Made by a program: the position numbers and the translations under genes. From contig DATIFQ010000284.1 in NCBI GenBank assembly GCA_035455185.1, positions 1-8,497 on the forward strand: a stretch of 8,497 nucleotides of DNA, read 5' to 3'. Positions 1 to 6,332 of this stretch are shown here, in pieces (position 1 is the first letter of the stretch; every line of letters starts with the position of its first letter). The stretch comes from JAEHDI01 sp035455185 (GTDB lineage: Bacteria; Acidobacteriota; Terriglobia; Bryobacterales; Bryobacteraceae). A model generated the notes under the pieces. The model did no database searches. It had not been told where the DNA came from and saw nothing but the letters and a program-made list of their open reading frames with translations.

Positions 1-65
1 AAGTCAAGACTAACCTTCGAGCCAGTCTTGAAGCGCTTCTTTGAGGCTTTCGCTTTGGTCGCCAT
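1..65 (-). CDS. Lysine-rich small protein, N-terminal part only (runs off the left edge)
   Basis: The frame opens at the ATG at 65-63 and stays open for 21 codons to the window edge. It begins MATKAKASKKRF and 7 of the 21 visible residues are Lys or Arg. A GGAG ribosome binding site at 74-71 lies 5 nt before this ATG; a second ATG directly upstream, at 68-66, is only 2 nt from the site and is therefore less likely. It lies on the same strand as the kor operon, 172 bp after korC, in a gap where no other gene is convincing. Basic, lysine-rich N-termini of this kind occur in small uncharacterised bacterial proteins, but I do not recognise a family and assign no function. The call rests on the ribosome binding site and composition alone, because too little of the frame is visible for a length argument. 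Confidence 0.4.
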   Translation of the reverse strand, partial: MATKAKASKKRFKTGSKVSLD

Positions 66-70
66 CATCA

Positions 71-74
71 CTCC
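71..74 (-). promoter_or_regulatory. Ribosome binding site (GGAG) for the left-edge small gene
   Basis: On the minus strand the sequence reads CCGGAG, then TGATG, then ATG. The 5-nt spacing selects the second of two adjacent ATG codons as the start at position 65. Confidence 0.35.
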
Positions 75-237
75 GGAGCATTCTTCAGATGTTCTTCCGA
101 GTTTCGGTGACATGCCACGCAATCGCCAACCGTCACGCTCCGCACAGTTATCGCTTGCCTCGCCTGCATCGTTGCGGTCGGCGTCCCGCATCCTATCACG
201 CAACGTGGCACAGCACGCCGCCCCAGCTCCGCGGGGC

Positions 238-834
238 CTACCCCTCGAGGACTTGTCGGAGCGCGTCGTGGTCGGCGGCCAGGTCGACGAGCGGGGCGGA
301 GGTCATGCCGTAGTCGTAGCCCTTGTCGAAGGCGCGGAGGTTCAGGTCGCGCGAGGCTGGCGGCACAGAGTCCTCCACGGCTTTGCGGAGAGCGTCGGGG
401 TCTACCAGCCTGGTCACCGCGCCGAAGAAACCCACCATCACGACGTTCTGCACCATCCGTCGGCCCAACTCCTCCGCCAGCCGCGTCGCTGGCACCCCAT
501 AGACGCGGATGCCCCGGCTCGACTCCGACACCCGCACCAGGTCCTGCTCCACCAGCAACAGCCCGCCGTCCTTCAGTTCCGGCGTGAAGCGCGCGTAGGA
601 TTCCTGCGACATCGCCACCAGCACGTCCGGCCGCGAGACGTACGGGTACAGCACCGGCTGGTCGGAGATGACAAGCTGGGCGCTGCACGATCCACCCCGC
701 GACTCCGGGCCGAAGTTCTGCGTCATCGTCGCGTGGCCGTTCTCGAAAATCGACGCCGCCTTGCCGATCACCATCGCCGCCAGGATCACCCCCTGGCCGC
801 CGAAGCCCGCCACCCGGATCTCGCTCAGCCGCAT
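238..834 (-). CDS. korC: 2-oxoacid:ferredoxin oxidoreductase, gamma subunit (KorC)
   Basis: A 198-residue gamma subunit of a 2-oxoacid:ferredoxin oxidoreductase, the small subunit that packs against the alpha and beta subunits in the cytoplasmic complex. The family signature is clear: the glycine-rich VAGFGGQGV at residues 8-16, then GPESRGGSCSAQL, and the later stretch MVQNVVMVGFFGAV typical of the fold. Length is normal for a stand-alone gamma subunit. An in-frame ATG at 855 would add seven residues (MRRGRCV), but the ATG at 834 has a strong GGGGAAGG site 6 nt upstream and puts the conserved strand at the usual distance from the N-terminus, so 834 is chosen. The gene overlaps the end of korB by 10 bp, is the last gene of the operon and ends with TAG at 238. 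Family assignment is secure. The exact 2-oxoacid substrate is inferred from the operon layout, not from this subunit. Confidence 0.93.
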   Translation of the reverse strand: MRLSEIRVAGFGGQGVILAAMVIGKAASIFENGHATMTQNFGPESRGGSCSAQLVISDQPVLYPYVSRPDVLVAMSQESYARFTPELKDGGLLLVEQDLVRVSESSRGIRVYGVPATRLAEELGRRMVQNVVMVGFFGAVTRLVDPDALRKAVEDSVPPASRDLNLRAFDKGYDYGMTSAPLVDLAADHDALRQVLEG

Positions 835-1730
835 AACGCACCTTCCCCGCCGCAACAGTGCGCCGCCTCCGCTTCCGCGTACCGCTCGCCCAACTGCCCG
901 CGCAGCCGCTCCCGCATCAAGGCGGCGTAATCGGGCCGGTCGCGGTCCACGAACTTGCCGACGACGATCTCATCGCGCATGCCCAGCGCGACCTCGTGCG
1001 TCGGCGCTCCGTTGCGCACCTTGCTTTTCTCCTTGTAGTACTTCATCGTGTCCAGCCCGTCGCCGAGCTTGTTGCGCCGCTCGTAGAGCGTCGGGCACGG
1101 CGAGAGCACCTCGATGAAGGAGAAGCCGGGCTTTTTGAGGATCTCCGTCATCGCCCGAGTGAGTTGCCGCACGTGAAACGTGGTCCAGCGGGCGACGTAG
1201 ACCGCGCCGGCGGCGTCAGCCAGTTGCGGCAGATTGAAGGACGGCTCGAAGCCGCCATACGGGGCGGTGGTGGTGACCGAGGTGTACGGCGTGGTGGGCC
1301 CGCTCTGGCCGCCGGTCATGGCATAGATGAGGTTGTTTACGCAGATGACCTTCAGGTCCACGTTGCGCCGGGCGGCGTGAATGAAATGGTTGCCGCCGAT
1401 GGCGAACAAGTCGCCGTCGCCCGAGTAGACGACCACGGTCAAATCGGGCCGGGCGAGCTTCAGTCCGGTGGCGAAGGGAATGGCCCGGCCGTGCGTGGTG
1501 TGGAACGAATCGAGCTCGACATAGCCGGCCACACGGCCCGAGCAGCCGATGCCGGAGACCACGGCGATGCGGTCCAGGTGGGCCTTGGATTCGAGCAGCG
1601 CCCGGGCGAAACAGTTCACCGACGTGCCGATGCCGCAGCCCGGGCACCAGATGTGCGGGATGCGGTCCATCCGAAGGAACGGCTCCACCGGATTCGGGGC
1701 TTCGAGAACTTCCAGTTCAGCGGTACTCAT
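825..1730 (-). CDS. korB: 2-oxoacid:ferredoxin oxidoreductase, beta subunit (KorB), TPP-binding
   Basis: A 301-residue beta subunit carrying thiamine diphosphate and one [4Fe-4S] cluster. WCPGCGIG at 28-35 holds Cys29 and Cys32; GIGCSGR gives Cys63 and LSPCPT gives Cys212, which match the four cluster ligands known in KorB-type proteins. The TPP/Mg motif is GDGD (104-107) followed by VNNLIYAMTGGQ (131-142). SFHTTHGRAIPFATG (75-89) is the usual family stretch. The frame is open far upstream, to 2564, but that part is antisense-like filler over korA. The ATG at 1730 has GGGAGG 7 nt upstream and overlaps the korA stop as ATGA, so it is taken as the start. The last eleven residues, HCCGGEGALCG, carry three extra cysteines and are encoded where the gene runs into the korC start. 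KorB rather than a PorB/VorB paralogue is favoured by the whole operon, with 2-oxoglutarate the likely substrate; another 2-oxoacid cannot be excluded. Confidence 0.94.
   Translation of the reverse strand: MSTAELEVLEAPNPVEPFLRMDRIPHIWCPGCGIGTSVNCFARALLESKAHLDRIAVVSGIGCSGRVAGYVELDSFHTTHGRAIPFATGLKLARPDLTVVVYSGDGDLFAIGGNHFIHAARRNVDLKVICVNNLIYAMTGGQSGPTTPYTSVTTTAPYGGFEPSFNLPQLADAAGAVYVARWTTFHVRQLTRAMTEILKKPGFSFIEVLSPCPTLYERRNKLGDGLDTMKYYKEKSKVRNGAPTHEVALGMRDEIVVGKFVDRDRPDYAALMRERLRGQLGERYAEAEAAHCCGGEGALCG
841..848 (-). promoter_or_regulatory. Ribosome binding site of korC, inside the end of korB
   Basis: Minus-strand GGGGAAGG lies 6 nt before the ATG at 834 and inside the last codons of korB. 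It decides between the two possible korC starts (834 and 855) and fits translational coupling of korB and korC. Confidence 0.6.
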
Positions 1731-2884
1731 CGCGCGGCCTCCCGGATCGCTTCCAGAATCTGCTCCGGCCGGTGGACGGTGCCCCCGGCGTGCGTCACGG
1801 CTAACGTGCGGGCGGCGCCTCCGGCGGCCCGCTCCACTTCGCGCACCATCTGCCCGAGGTTCAGCTCCGGCACCACGAACGCGCGCGCGGTCCGTGCCAG
1901 CTCCCGTATCCGGGCCTCGGGGAAGGGCCACACCGTGATGAGCCGGAGCTTGCCGACCTTCAGCCCTTCGGCCCGCGCCATTTCGATCGCCCGCTGCGCG
2001 ACGCGGGACGTGATGCCGTACGAGACCACCACGACGTCGGCGTCCTCGACATTCTCCTCTTCGCAGAGATCGACACGGCCGGAATTTTTGCGGATCTTCT
2101 GCTGGAGCCGGCGGACGAGCTGGTCCTGCGTGGCCGGGGTCATCGACGGGTAGCCGCGCTCGTCGTGCGTCAGCCCGGTGACGTGGAAACGGTAGCCCTC
2201 GCCGGCGTGGACCATCTCCGGCACGAGGTCCTCGTCTGTCTCGAACGCCTTGTACTCGCTCCGCGGCTTCCGCGTGTGGCGGCGGGGAAGGATCTCGATC
2301 TCCTCCGGCTTCGGGATGACGACCTTCTCGGTCATGTGGCCGACGCACTCGTCCATCATGAACATCACCGGCGTGCGGTACTGCTCGGAGAGGTTGAACG
2401 CGCGGATGGTGAGGTCGAAGCACTCCTGCGGGGAGTTCGGGCTCAGCGCAATGATTTCGTAGTCGCCGTGGGAGCCCCAGCGGGCCTGCATCATGTCGCC
2501 CTGCGCGGGCAGGGTCGGCAGGCCGGTGGATGGGCCGCCGCGCTGCACGTTCACGAACACGCACGGCGTCTCGGTCATCACCGCGTAGCCGATGTGCTCC
2601 ATCATCAGGGAGAAGCCGGGGCCCGAGGTCACCGTGAACGCCTTGGCTCCGCCCCAGACCGCCCCGAGGATCGTGATCGACGCCGCCAGCTCGTCCTCCA
2701 TTTGGATGAAGGTCCCGCCGACGGTGGGGATGCGCGCGGCGAAGCGCTCGACGATTTCGGTGGAGGGTGTGATCGGGTAACCAGCGGCAAATCGCGCACC
2801 CGCGGCCAGCGCGCCCTCGCAGCAGGCCTGGTCTCCATCGAGAAAATGGACGCCGGTCAGGACGCCTTTCGGATCAGCGGCCAT
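1727..2884 (-). CDS. korA: 2-oxoacid:ferredoxin oxidoreductase, alpha subunit (KorA)
   Basis: A 385-residue alpha subunit, which with KorB forms the active site that decarboxylates a 2-oxoacid and makes the acyl-CoA. Visible family motifs are GYPITPSTEI (35-44), the pyrimidine-binding-domain signature; TSGPGFSLMMEH (86-97); NVQRGGPSTGLPT (112-124) followed by QGD (128-130); and a C-terminal transketolase-like domain with VVVSYGI and LRLITVWPFPE. Length suits the form that has no fused gamma domain, in agreement with the separate korC. The start is the ATG at 2884 with AGGAG about 6 nt upstream. It overlaps the korD stop by 11 bp and its own TGA overlaps the korB ATG by 4 bp. The delta-alpha-beta-gamma order and stand-alone ferredoxin subunit resemble known 2-oxoglutarate enzymes, so the substrate call is a reasonable inference. 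The 2-oxoisovalerate (Vor) type is the main alternative. Confidence 0.95.
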   Translation of the reverse strand: MAADPKGVLTGVHFLDGDQACCEGALAAGARFAAGYPITPSTEIVERFAARIPTVGGTFIQMEDELAASITILGAVWGGAKAFTVTSGPGFSLMMEHIGYAVMTETPCVFVNVQRGGPSTGLPTLPAQGDMMQARWGSHGDYEIIALSPNSPQECFDLTIRAFNLSEQYRTPVMFMMDECVGHMTEKVVIPKPEEIEILPRRHTRKPRSEYKAFETDEDLVPEMVHAGEGYRFHVTGLTHDERGYPSMTPATQDQLVRRLQQKIRKNSGRVDLCEEENVEDADVVVVSYGITSRVAQRAIEMARAEGLKVGKLRLITVWPFPEARIRELARTARAFVVPELNLGQMVREVERAAGGAARTLAVTHAGGTVHRPEQILEAIREAAR

Positions 2885-3122
2885 TTGAGGCTCCTGAGTG
2901 CGCCATTTCGCTCACCTTCCAGCCGTGAATGGCGAAGTCCGGGCAGTACATCCCGCACAAATCACAGCCGCTGCACTTGTCGCCGGCGACCACGTGAGGC
3001 GGGTGGTAACCCTTTGAATTAAAGGCGGAAGACATCTCCAGGACTTTGGTGGGGCAGAACTCCACGCAGAACGAACAACCCTTGCAGCGTTCGACCAGAA
3101 TCTTGACTTGACCCTTCGCCAT
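2874..3122 (-). CDS. korD: 2-oxoacid:ferredoxin oxidoreductase, delta subunit, 2x[4Fe-4S] ferredoxin (KorD)
   Basis: An 82-residue ferredoxin-type subunit with two complete cluster motifs of the form CxxCxxCxxxCP: Cys13, 16, 19, 23 (CKGCSFCVEFCP) and Cys50, 53, 56, 60 (CSGCDLCGMYCP). It would take electrons from the TPP/cluster core of KorAB and pass them to soluble ferredoxin. The N-terminal KILVERCKGC and the stretch FNSKGYHPP between the motifs are typical of KorD/VorD-like delta subunits. It is the first gene of the operon and overlaps korA by 11 bp. The ATG at 3122 is the only sensible start, but I see no good ribosome binding site at normal distance: GGAGGG lies about 15 nt upstream, which is too far for an ordinary site. 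Translation may therefore be weaker or differently started than for korA, which has a strong site of its own. Confidence 0.94.
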   Translation of the reverse strand: MAKGQVKILVERCKGCSFCVEFCPTKVLEMSSAFNSKGYHPPHVVAGDKCSGCDLCGMYCPDFAIHGWKVSEMAHSGASNGR

Positions 3123-3139
3123 TTTCGGTGTTTCAGACC

Positions 3140-3161
3140 CTCCGTACCGATTCTAACAGCA
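3140..3161 (-). promoter_or_regulatory. Possible kor operon promoter -10 box with an adjacent palindrome
   Basis: On the minus strand TAGAAT (3145-3140, one mismatch from TATAAT) lies 17 bp before the korD ATG. Immediately upstream is a perfect palindrome, GCACT-3 nt-AGTGC (3149-3161), which would sit in the -10/-35 spacer and could be a regulator site. No -35 box is convincing at 16-18 bp, so the promoter call is tentative. The half site TGGCACTT recurs in the opposite orientation at 3231-3238, just before the divergent gene. Confidence 0.3.
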
Positions 3162-3188
3162 CTCGAAGTGCCATTCCTCAGTGGTTCG

Positions 3189-3216
3189 CCCGATTGAAGA
3201 TCGGGGCTGGATCGGG
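3189..3216 (+). promoter_or_regulatory. Hairpin and direct repeat of GATCGGG in the divergent intergenic region
   Basis: CCCGAT (3189-3194) and ATCGGG (3200-3205) form a perfect 6-bp stem with a 5-nt loop. GATCGGG then repeats at 3199-3205 and 3210-3216, 11 bp apart, close to one helical turn. This lies between two divergent genes, so an operator or a 5' leader hairpin of the plus-strand gene is possible. No T-run follows, so it is not a standard terminator. I found no clear -35/-10 pair for the plus-strand gene. Confidence 0.3.
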
Positions 3217-3241
3217 AACAGTGGATTAGGTGGCACTTTTG

Positions 3242-5248
3242 ATGCAAAAACGCGCTCTTTTTGTGCTCTTTTGGACCCTTTTTGGCACTGTTTCGGCGCA
3301 ACAAACGAGCGTGGAGGTCCGTGTATTCATCGAACCGGCCGGTCCGAAATTCTTCGTCGACGGGACGGGGTACTCTTCGGCGGCGGTCTTTTTCTGGCAG
3401 CCGGGCACCCGCCACACGCTCCGCGTGGCCCCGGAGCAGATCCAAGGTTCGGCTGGGGTGCGGTCGTTATTCCAAGGATGGAACGACTCGTCGGGCCGGT
3501 ATTCGACATCCTCGCCAGAGGTCACGGTGACGGCAGGCGCGTCGGTGACGCAGATCGTGGCTTCGTTCCAGCAGGACTTCCGGCTCCACCTCAATTTCCG
3601 CGAGGGCCGGGGCACGGTGTACGTGAACGGAGCGGCCCATTCCCGCGGCGGAGAGGTCTGGGTGCCGGCGGGGGAGACTGTACGGTTGTCGGCGGTGGCC
3701 GATCCGGGCTACGTGTTCATGGGATGGGGAAGCGGCACCGGCGCGGATGCGTCGAGCGAGCAGGTTTTCGTGATGAGCGGCGCCAGGTACCTGTATCCGC
3801 GATTCGAGGGGGCGGTAAGCGTGACCCTCACGACGTCACCGCCGCGGTTGATGCTGGCGGTGGATCGGACGCCGATGCGGGCGCCGCAAACGTTCGGCTG
3901 GGGGCAGGGAACGCAGCGCACACTCAGCCCGGTGTCGCCGCAGACCGATGAGCGGAGCGGGCTGTGGGTCTTTGACTCCTGGAGCGACGGAGGCGCCGAC
4001 ATCCACTTGTACACCGTGCCGGCGACGAACTCACCGGTAACGGTGACGGCGACATACGCGCCCGGCGCGAGGGCGAGCTTCGTGACCGTGCCACCGGGCC
4101 TGCGGCTGAGCATCGACGGCCGGGAGAACTGGCCGGCGTACAACTTCGTATGGGGCGTCGGATCGAAGCACACCGCCGAGGCACCGGCGGAGCAGACCGG
4201 AAACGACGGCTGGAAGTATTTGTTCCGGCGGTGGTCGAACGGCGGTCCGGCGAGCCAGGAGGTGACGGTCGGCGAAGCGGCGCGGACGTCCGGGGTGCGG
4301 CTGGTCGCCGAGTACGAGTCCGTGGGCAAGCTGCTGATCCGGAGCGTTCCGGGGCCGGTCAGCGTCGTGGTCGACGGCGCCGATTGCGCGACGCCGTGCG
4401 TGCTGGAGGGGGAGACAGGCAAGGAGATCCGGATCGCCGCCCCGGCGGGGGCGCGGCTTGCGGACGGCACACGGGTGGAGTTCGAGTCGTGGTCGGACGG
4501 AGGAGCGCGCGAGGCGGTGCGGAAGCTGCCGGCGTCGCCGGTGATCCTTACGGCGCACTACCGTGGCGTTCACGGATTGCAGATGGTGATGAATGCGGCG
4601 GGCCCGACGCCGGAGGCGGGGGTAGCCCCGGGATCGATCATCTCGCTTTACGGCTCGGGACTCGCACTGGCGGTGGTGACGGGACCGGACAATCCACTTT
4701 CCCAGACGCTCGGCGGGGTGACGGTGCTCGCAGGCGACCGGATGCTGCCACTGTTCATTGTCTCGCCGGACCAGATTAACGCGCTGCTGCCGTCGGACAT
4801 GGGCGAGGGCGAGTACACGGCCGTTGTCCGGCGGGAGGGCCAGGCGGATGCGCAGGCGAGTTTCCAAGTGGTGCGGAACGCGCCGGGGTTATTCACGTCC
4901 CGCGATGGCGAGCGGGTTTTGGTGACGGCGACGCACGAGGACGGCAACCCGGTCACGGTGGGGAATCCCGCGCGGCCGGGGGAGATGGTGACGGTTTTTG
5001 GGACGGGCTTCGGGCCAACGAACCCACGACCGCCGGACGGCTTTCCAGTCCCATCGGAGGGGTTTGTGCTGGTGGACCCGGCTGAGGTGATCGTGGGGGA
5101 GGAGCGAATTGAGCCGGAGTGGGCGTGCGCAGCGCGGGGGTATGTTGGGGTGAACGCGGTGCGGTTCAAGGCGCCGGCGGAGACGGCAGAAGTGAAAGTG
5201 CGGTTCAGCGGGAAGGAGAGCAACGCGGCGTTTTTGCCGGTAAAGTGA
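3242..5248 (+). CDS. Secreted modular beta-repeat protein with TIGR03437-type (Solibacter) C-terminal domain
   Basis: A 668-residue exported protein. Residues 1-19 form a signal peptide (MQKR, a hydrophobic stretch, then VSA before Gln20). Five beta-rich modules follow, each with a conserved aromatic-Trp-Gly/Asp signature: GWNDSSG, GWGSGTG, SWSDGGA, RWSNGGP, SWSDGGA, with Trp at 80, 162, 247, 331 and 417, a spacing of 82-86 residues. Several modules open with a PEGA-like strand (for example VVVDGADCATPC), and the later signature resembles divergent InlB-type bacterial repeats. From about 448 to the end (MVMNAAG, APGSIISLYGSGLA, VSPDQINALLP, GEMVTVFGTGFGPTNP) it matches the C-terminal domain known from Solibacter proteins as TIGR03437, whose function is unknown. 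The start is ATG 3242, with AGGTGG 8 nt upstream, because it gives a clean signal peptide; GTG 3230 would add four residues. It is divergent from kor and is followed 80 bp later by a FecR-domain gene. A surface binding or structural role is only a guess. Confidence 0.87.
   Translation: MQKRALFVLFWTLFGTVSAQQTSVEVRVFIEPAGPKFFVDGTGYSSAAVFFWQPGTRHTLRVAPEQIQGSAGVRSLFQGWNDSSGRYSTSSPEVTVTAGASVTQIVASFQQDFRLHLNFREGRGTVYVNGAAHSRGGEVWVPAGETVRLSAVADPGYVFMGWGSGTGADASSEQVFVMSGARYLYPRFEGAVSVTLTTSPPRLMLAVDRTPMRAPQTFGWGQGTQRTLSPVSPQTDERSGLWVFDSWSDGGADIHLYTVPATNSPVTVTATYAPGARASFVTVPPGLRLSIDGRENWPAYNFVWGVGSKHTAEAPAEQTGNDGWKYLFRRWSNGGPASQEVTVGEAARTSGVRLVAEYESVGKLLIRSVPGPVSVVVDGADCATPCVLEGETGKEIRIAAPAGARLADGTRVEFESWSDGGAREAVRKLPASPVILTAHYRGVHGLQMVMNAAGPTPEAGVAPGSIISLYGSGLALAVVTGPDNPLSQTLGGVTVLAGDRMLPLFIVSPDQINALLPSDMGEGEYTAVVRREGQADAQASFQVVRNAPGLFTSRDGERVLVTATHEDGNPVTVGNPARPGEMVTVFGTGFGPTNPRPPDGFPVPSEGFVLVDPAEVIVGEERIEPEWACAARGYVGVNAVRFKAPAETAEVKVRFSGKESNAAFLPVK
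3305..4567 (+). repeat. Five tandem protein modules of about 84 residues
   Basis: Translated repeats within the preceding gene, residues about 22-442. The anchor tryptophan codons lie at 3479, 3725, 3980, 4232 and 4490, that is 246, 255, 252 and 258 bp apart. The modules share the layout: short strand with Pro and VDG-like turn, aromatic-x-x-Gly turn, then the Trp/Gly-Gly signature and a closing strand. They are diverged at DNA level, so they are old repeats and not a recent slippage expansion. Confidence 0.7.
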
Positions 5249-5316
5249 CTCGCGGTCATTTCCTTGTAACGAAACGGAGTTGACCGGCGTCCAAGACGCG
5301 GAGGAGAATGGACTCC

Positions 5317-5324
5317 AGGGAGGG
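5317..5324 (+). promoter_or_regulatory. Ribosome binding site deciding the FecR-like gene start
   Basis: AGGGAGGG ends 4 nt before ATG 5329. A rival GGAGG at 5300-5304 sits only 3 nt before ATG 5308, which is tight. The downstream start also gives a better signal peptide, so 5329 is preferred. Confidence 0.45.
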
Positions 5325-5328
5325 TGCC

Positions 5329-6327
5329 ATGACGGTCCCGCGCAGCTCGCTCCTGATTCCGGCGCTGTTGTCCGTGTTTGCGGCGCTGCCGCTAGCCGGC
5401 CAGCAGGTGATCTCCGCGCAGTCCGGCCTCGTGCATTACACGGAAGGCCAGGTGCTGTTGGGGGATAACCCGGTCGATCTGAAGTTCGGACAATTCCCGC
5501 AACTGAAGGAGAACGAAGAACTGCGCACGGAGCGCGGGCGGGCGGAAGTGCTGCTGAATCCCGGCGTCTTTTTGCGCGTGGCGGAAAACAGCGGCTTCCG
5601 GATGCTTTCGACTCGCCTGACCGATTCCCGCCTCGAGTTTCTCTCCGGCGCCATGGTGATTGAAGCGGGGCAACTCGCGAAGGACCAGGCCGTGACGGTG
5701 CTGCACAAGGACGTGACGGTTTCGCTGGCGAAGAGCGGGCTGTACCGGTTCGACTCCGAGCCACCGGCGGTGCGTGTGTTTGAGGGCGCCGCCATCGTAG
5801 AGACAGCGGGGGGCAAGGTCGAGGTAACGAAAGGGAAGATGCTGCCGTTCGACGGGAGCCTCGCCGCGGTGAAGTTCGATCGCGACCAGACGGACGCGCT
5901 CGACAACTGGAGCGGGAGGCGGGCCGAGTACCTGGCGCTGGCGAATGTGTACGCGGCGCGGTCGGTGGCGGACTCCGGAATGCTGTGGCGCCGCTCGGGC
6001 TGGGTATTCAATCCTTACTTCGGGATGCTGACGTACATTCCGTGGAACAGCGTGTACTACAGTCCGTATGGATATCGGTTCTGGAGTCCGGAGCGTGTGT
6101 ACATGGTGTACGCGCCGCCGCGGCAGTCTGGGTTTGGAGGCGGGGGCGGCGCCCGGTACAATTCGAACCTCGGGTATAACACGGTGTCACCGACGTCGGC
6201 GGGTACATCCGGCGTGATGGCGGGGGCGCGGGCCGCGGCCCCGGCGCCATCGGCTCCGCCGGCGGCAAGCTCTCCAGCCGCGCCGATCGCCCGCGACAGT
6301 GGCCGCGCTGGCGGGCGGCAGCGGTAG
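5329..6327 (+). CDS. Exported FecR-domain protein
   Basis: A 332-residue protein with a signal peptide (residues 1 to about 24: TVPRSS, a Leu/Ala-rich core, then LAGQQ). A FecR-type beta-rich domain covers roughly 33-185, with ELRTERGRAEVLLNPGVFLRV at about 64-84 followed by AENSGFRML, then VTVLHKDVTVSLAKSGLYRF and AVRVFEGAAIVET. After it come an aromatic-rich stretch (many Tyr, Trp and Pro, about 225-265), a GGGGG run and an Ala/Pro-rich tail. In iron-uptake systems FecR is a membrane-spanning sensor working with an ECF sigma factor. Here there is no later transmembrane helix, no sigma factor and no intact TonB receptor nearby, so this is more likely a stand-alone secreted or periplasmic member, a type common in Acidobacteriota. 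An in-frame ATG at 5308 would add MDSREGA and put acidic residues in the signal n-region. It may be cotranscribed with the upstream modular protein; no terminator is visible in the 80-bp gap. Confidence 0.8.
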   Translation: MTVPRSSLLIPALLSVFAALPLAGQQVISAQSGLVHYTEGQVLLGDNPVDLKFGQFPQLKENEELRTERGRAEVLLNPGVFLRVAENSGFRMLSTRLTDSRLEFLSGAMVIEAGQLAKDQAVTVLHKDVTVSLAKSGLYRFDSEPPAVRVFEGAAIVETAGGKVEVTKGKMLPFDGSLAAVKFDRDQTDALDNWSGRRAEYLALANVYAARSVADSGMLWRRSGWVFNPYFGMLTYIPWNSVYYSPYGYRFWSPERVYMVYAPPRQSGFGGGGGARYNSNLGYNTVSPTSAGTSGVMAGARAAAPAPSAPPAASSPAAPIARDSGRAGGRQR

Positions 6328-6332
6328 GGACA

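Noticed and set aside
68..169. A 33-residue minus-strand frame containing a CVACH heme-binding motif, suggesting a cytochrome fragment.
   Set aside because: It is the tail of a frame that runs antisense-like through korC, has no ribosome binding site of its own, has only one short motif, and overlaps the ribosome binding site of the better-supported left-edge gene. A chance CxxCH is likely.
220..237. GCCCC-8 nt-GGGGC hairpin just after korC as a terminator.
   Set aside because: The stem is only 5 bp and no T-run follows on the minus strand, so this is not a supported intrinsic terminator.
28..930. A long plus-strand open frame opposite korC.
   Set aside because: It is rich in Arg, His, Pro and Ala with no domain pattern, as expected of an antisense shadow in GC-rich DNA. 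The minus strand carries clear KorC and KorB motifs there.
858..2153. A 431-residue plus-strand open frame across korB and korA.
   Set aside because: Composition is shadow-like with no recognisable motif, and it lies fully opposite two well-supported genes.
1731..2564. Extension of KorB upstream to an ATG at 2564.
   Set aside because: The extra 278 residues are Arg/Pro-rich with no family similarity and overlie korA. The ATG at 1730 has a strong ribosome binding site and the usual KorB N-terminus.
3230..3241. GTG at 3230 as the start of the modular secreted protein.
   Set aside because: ATG 3242 has a better-placed AGGTGG site and gives a standard signal peptide beginning MQKR.
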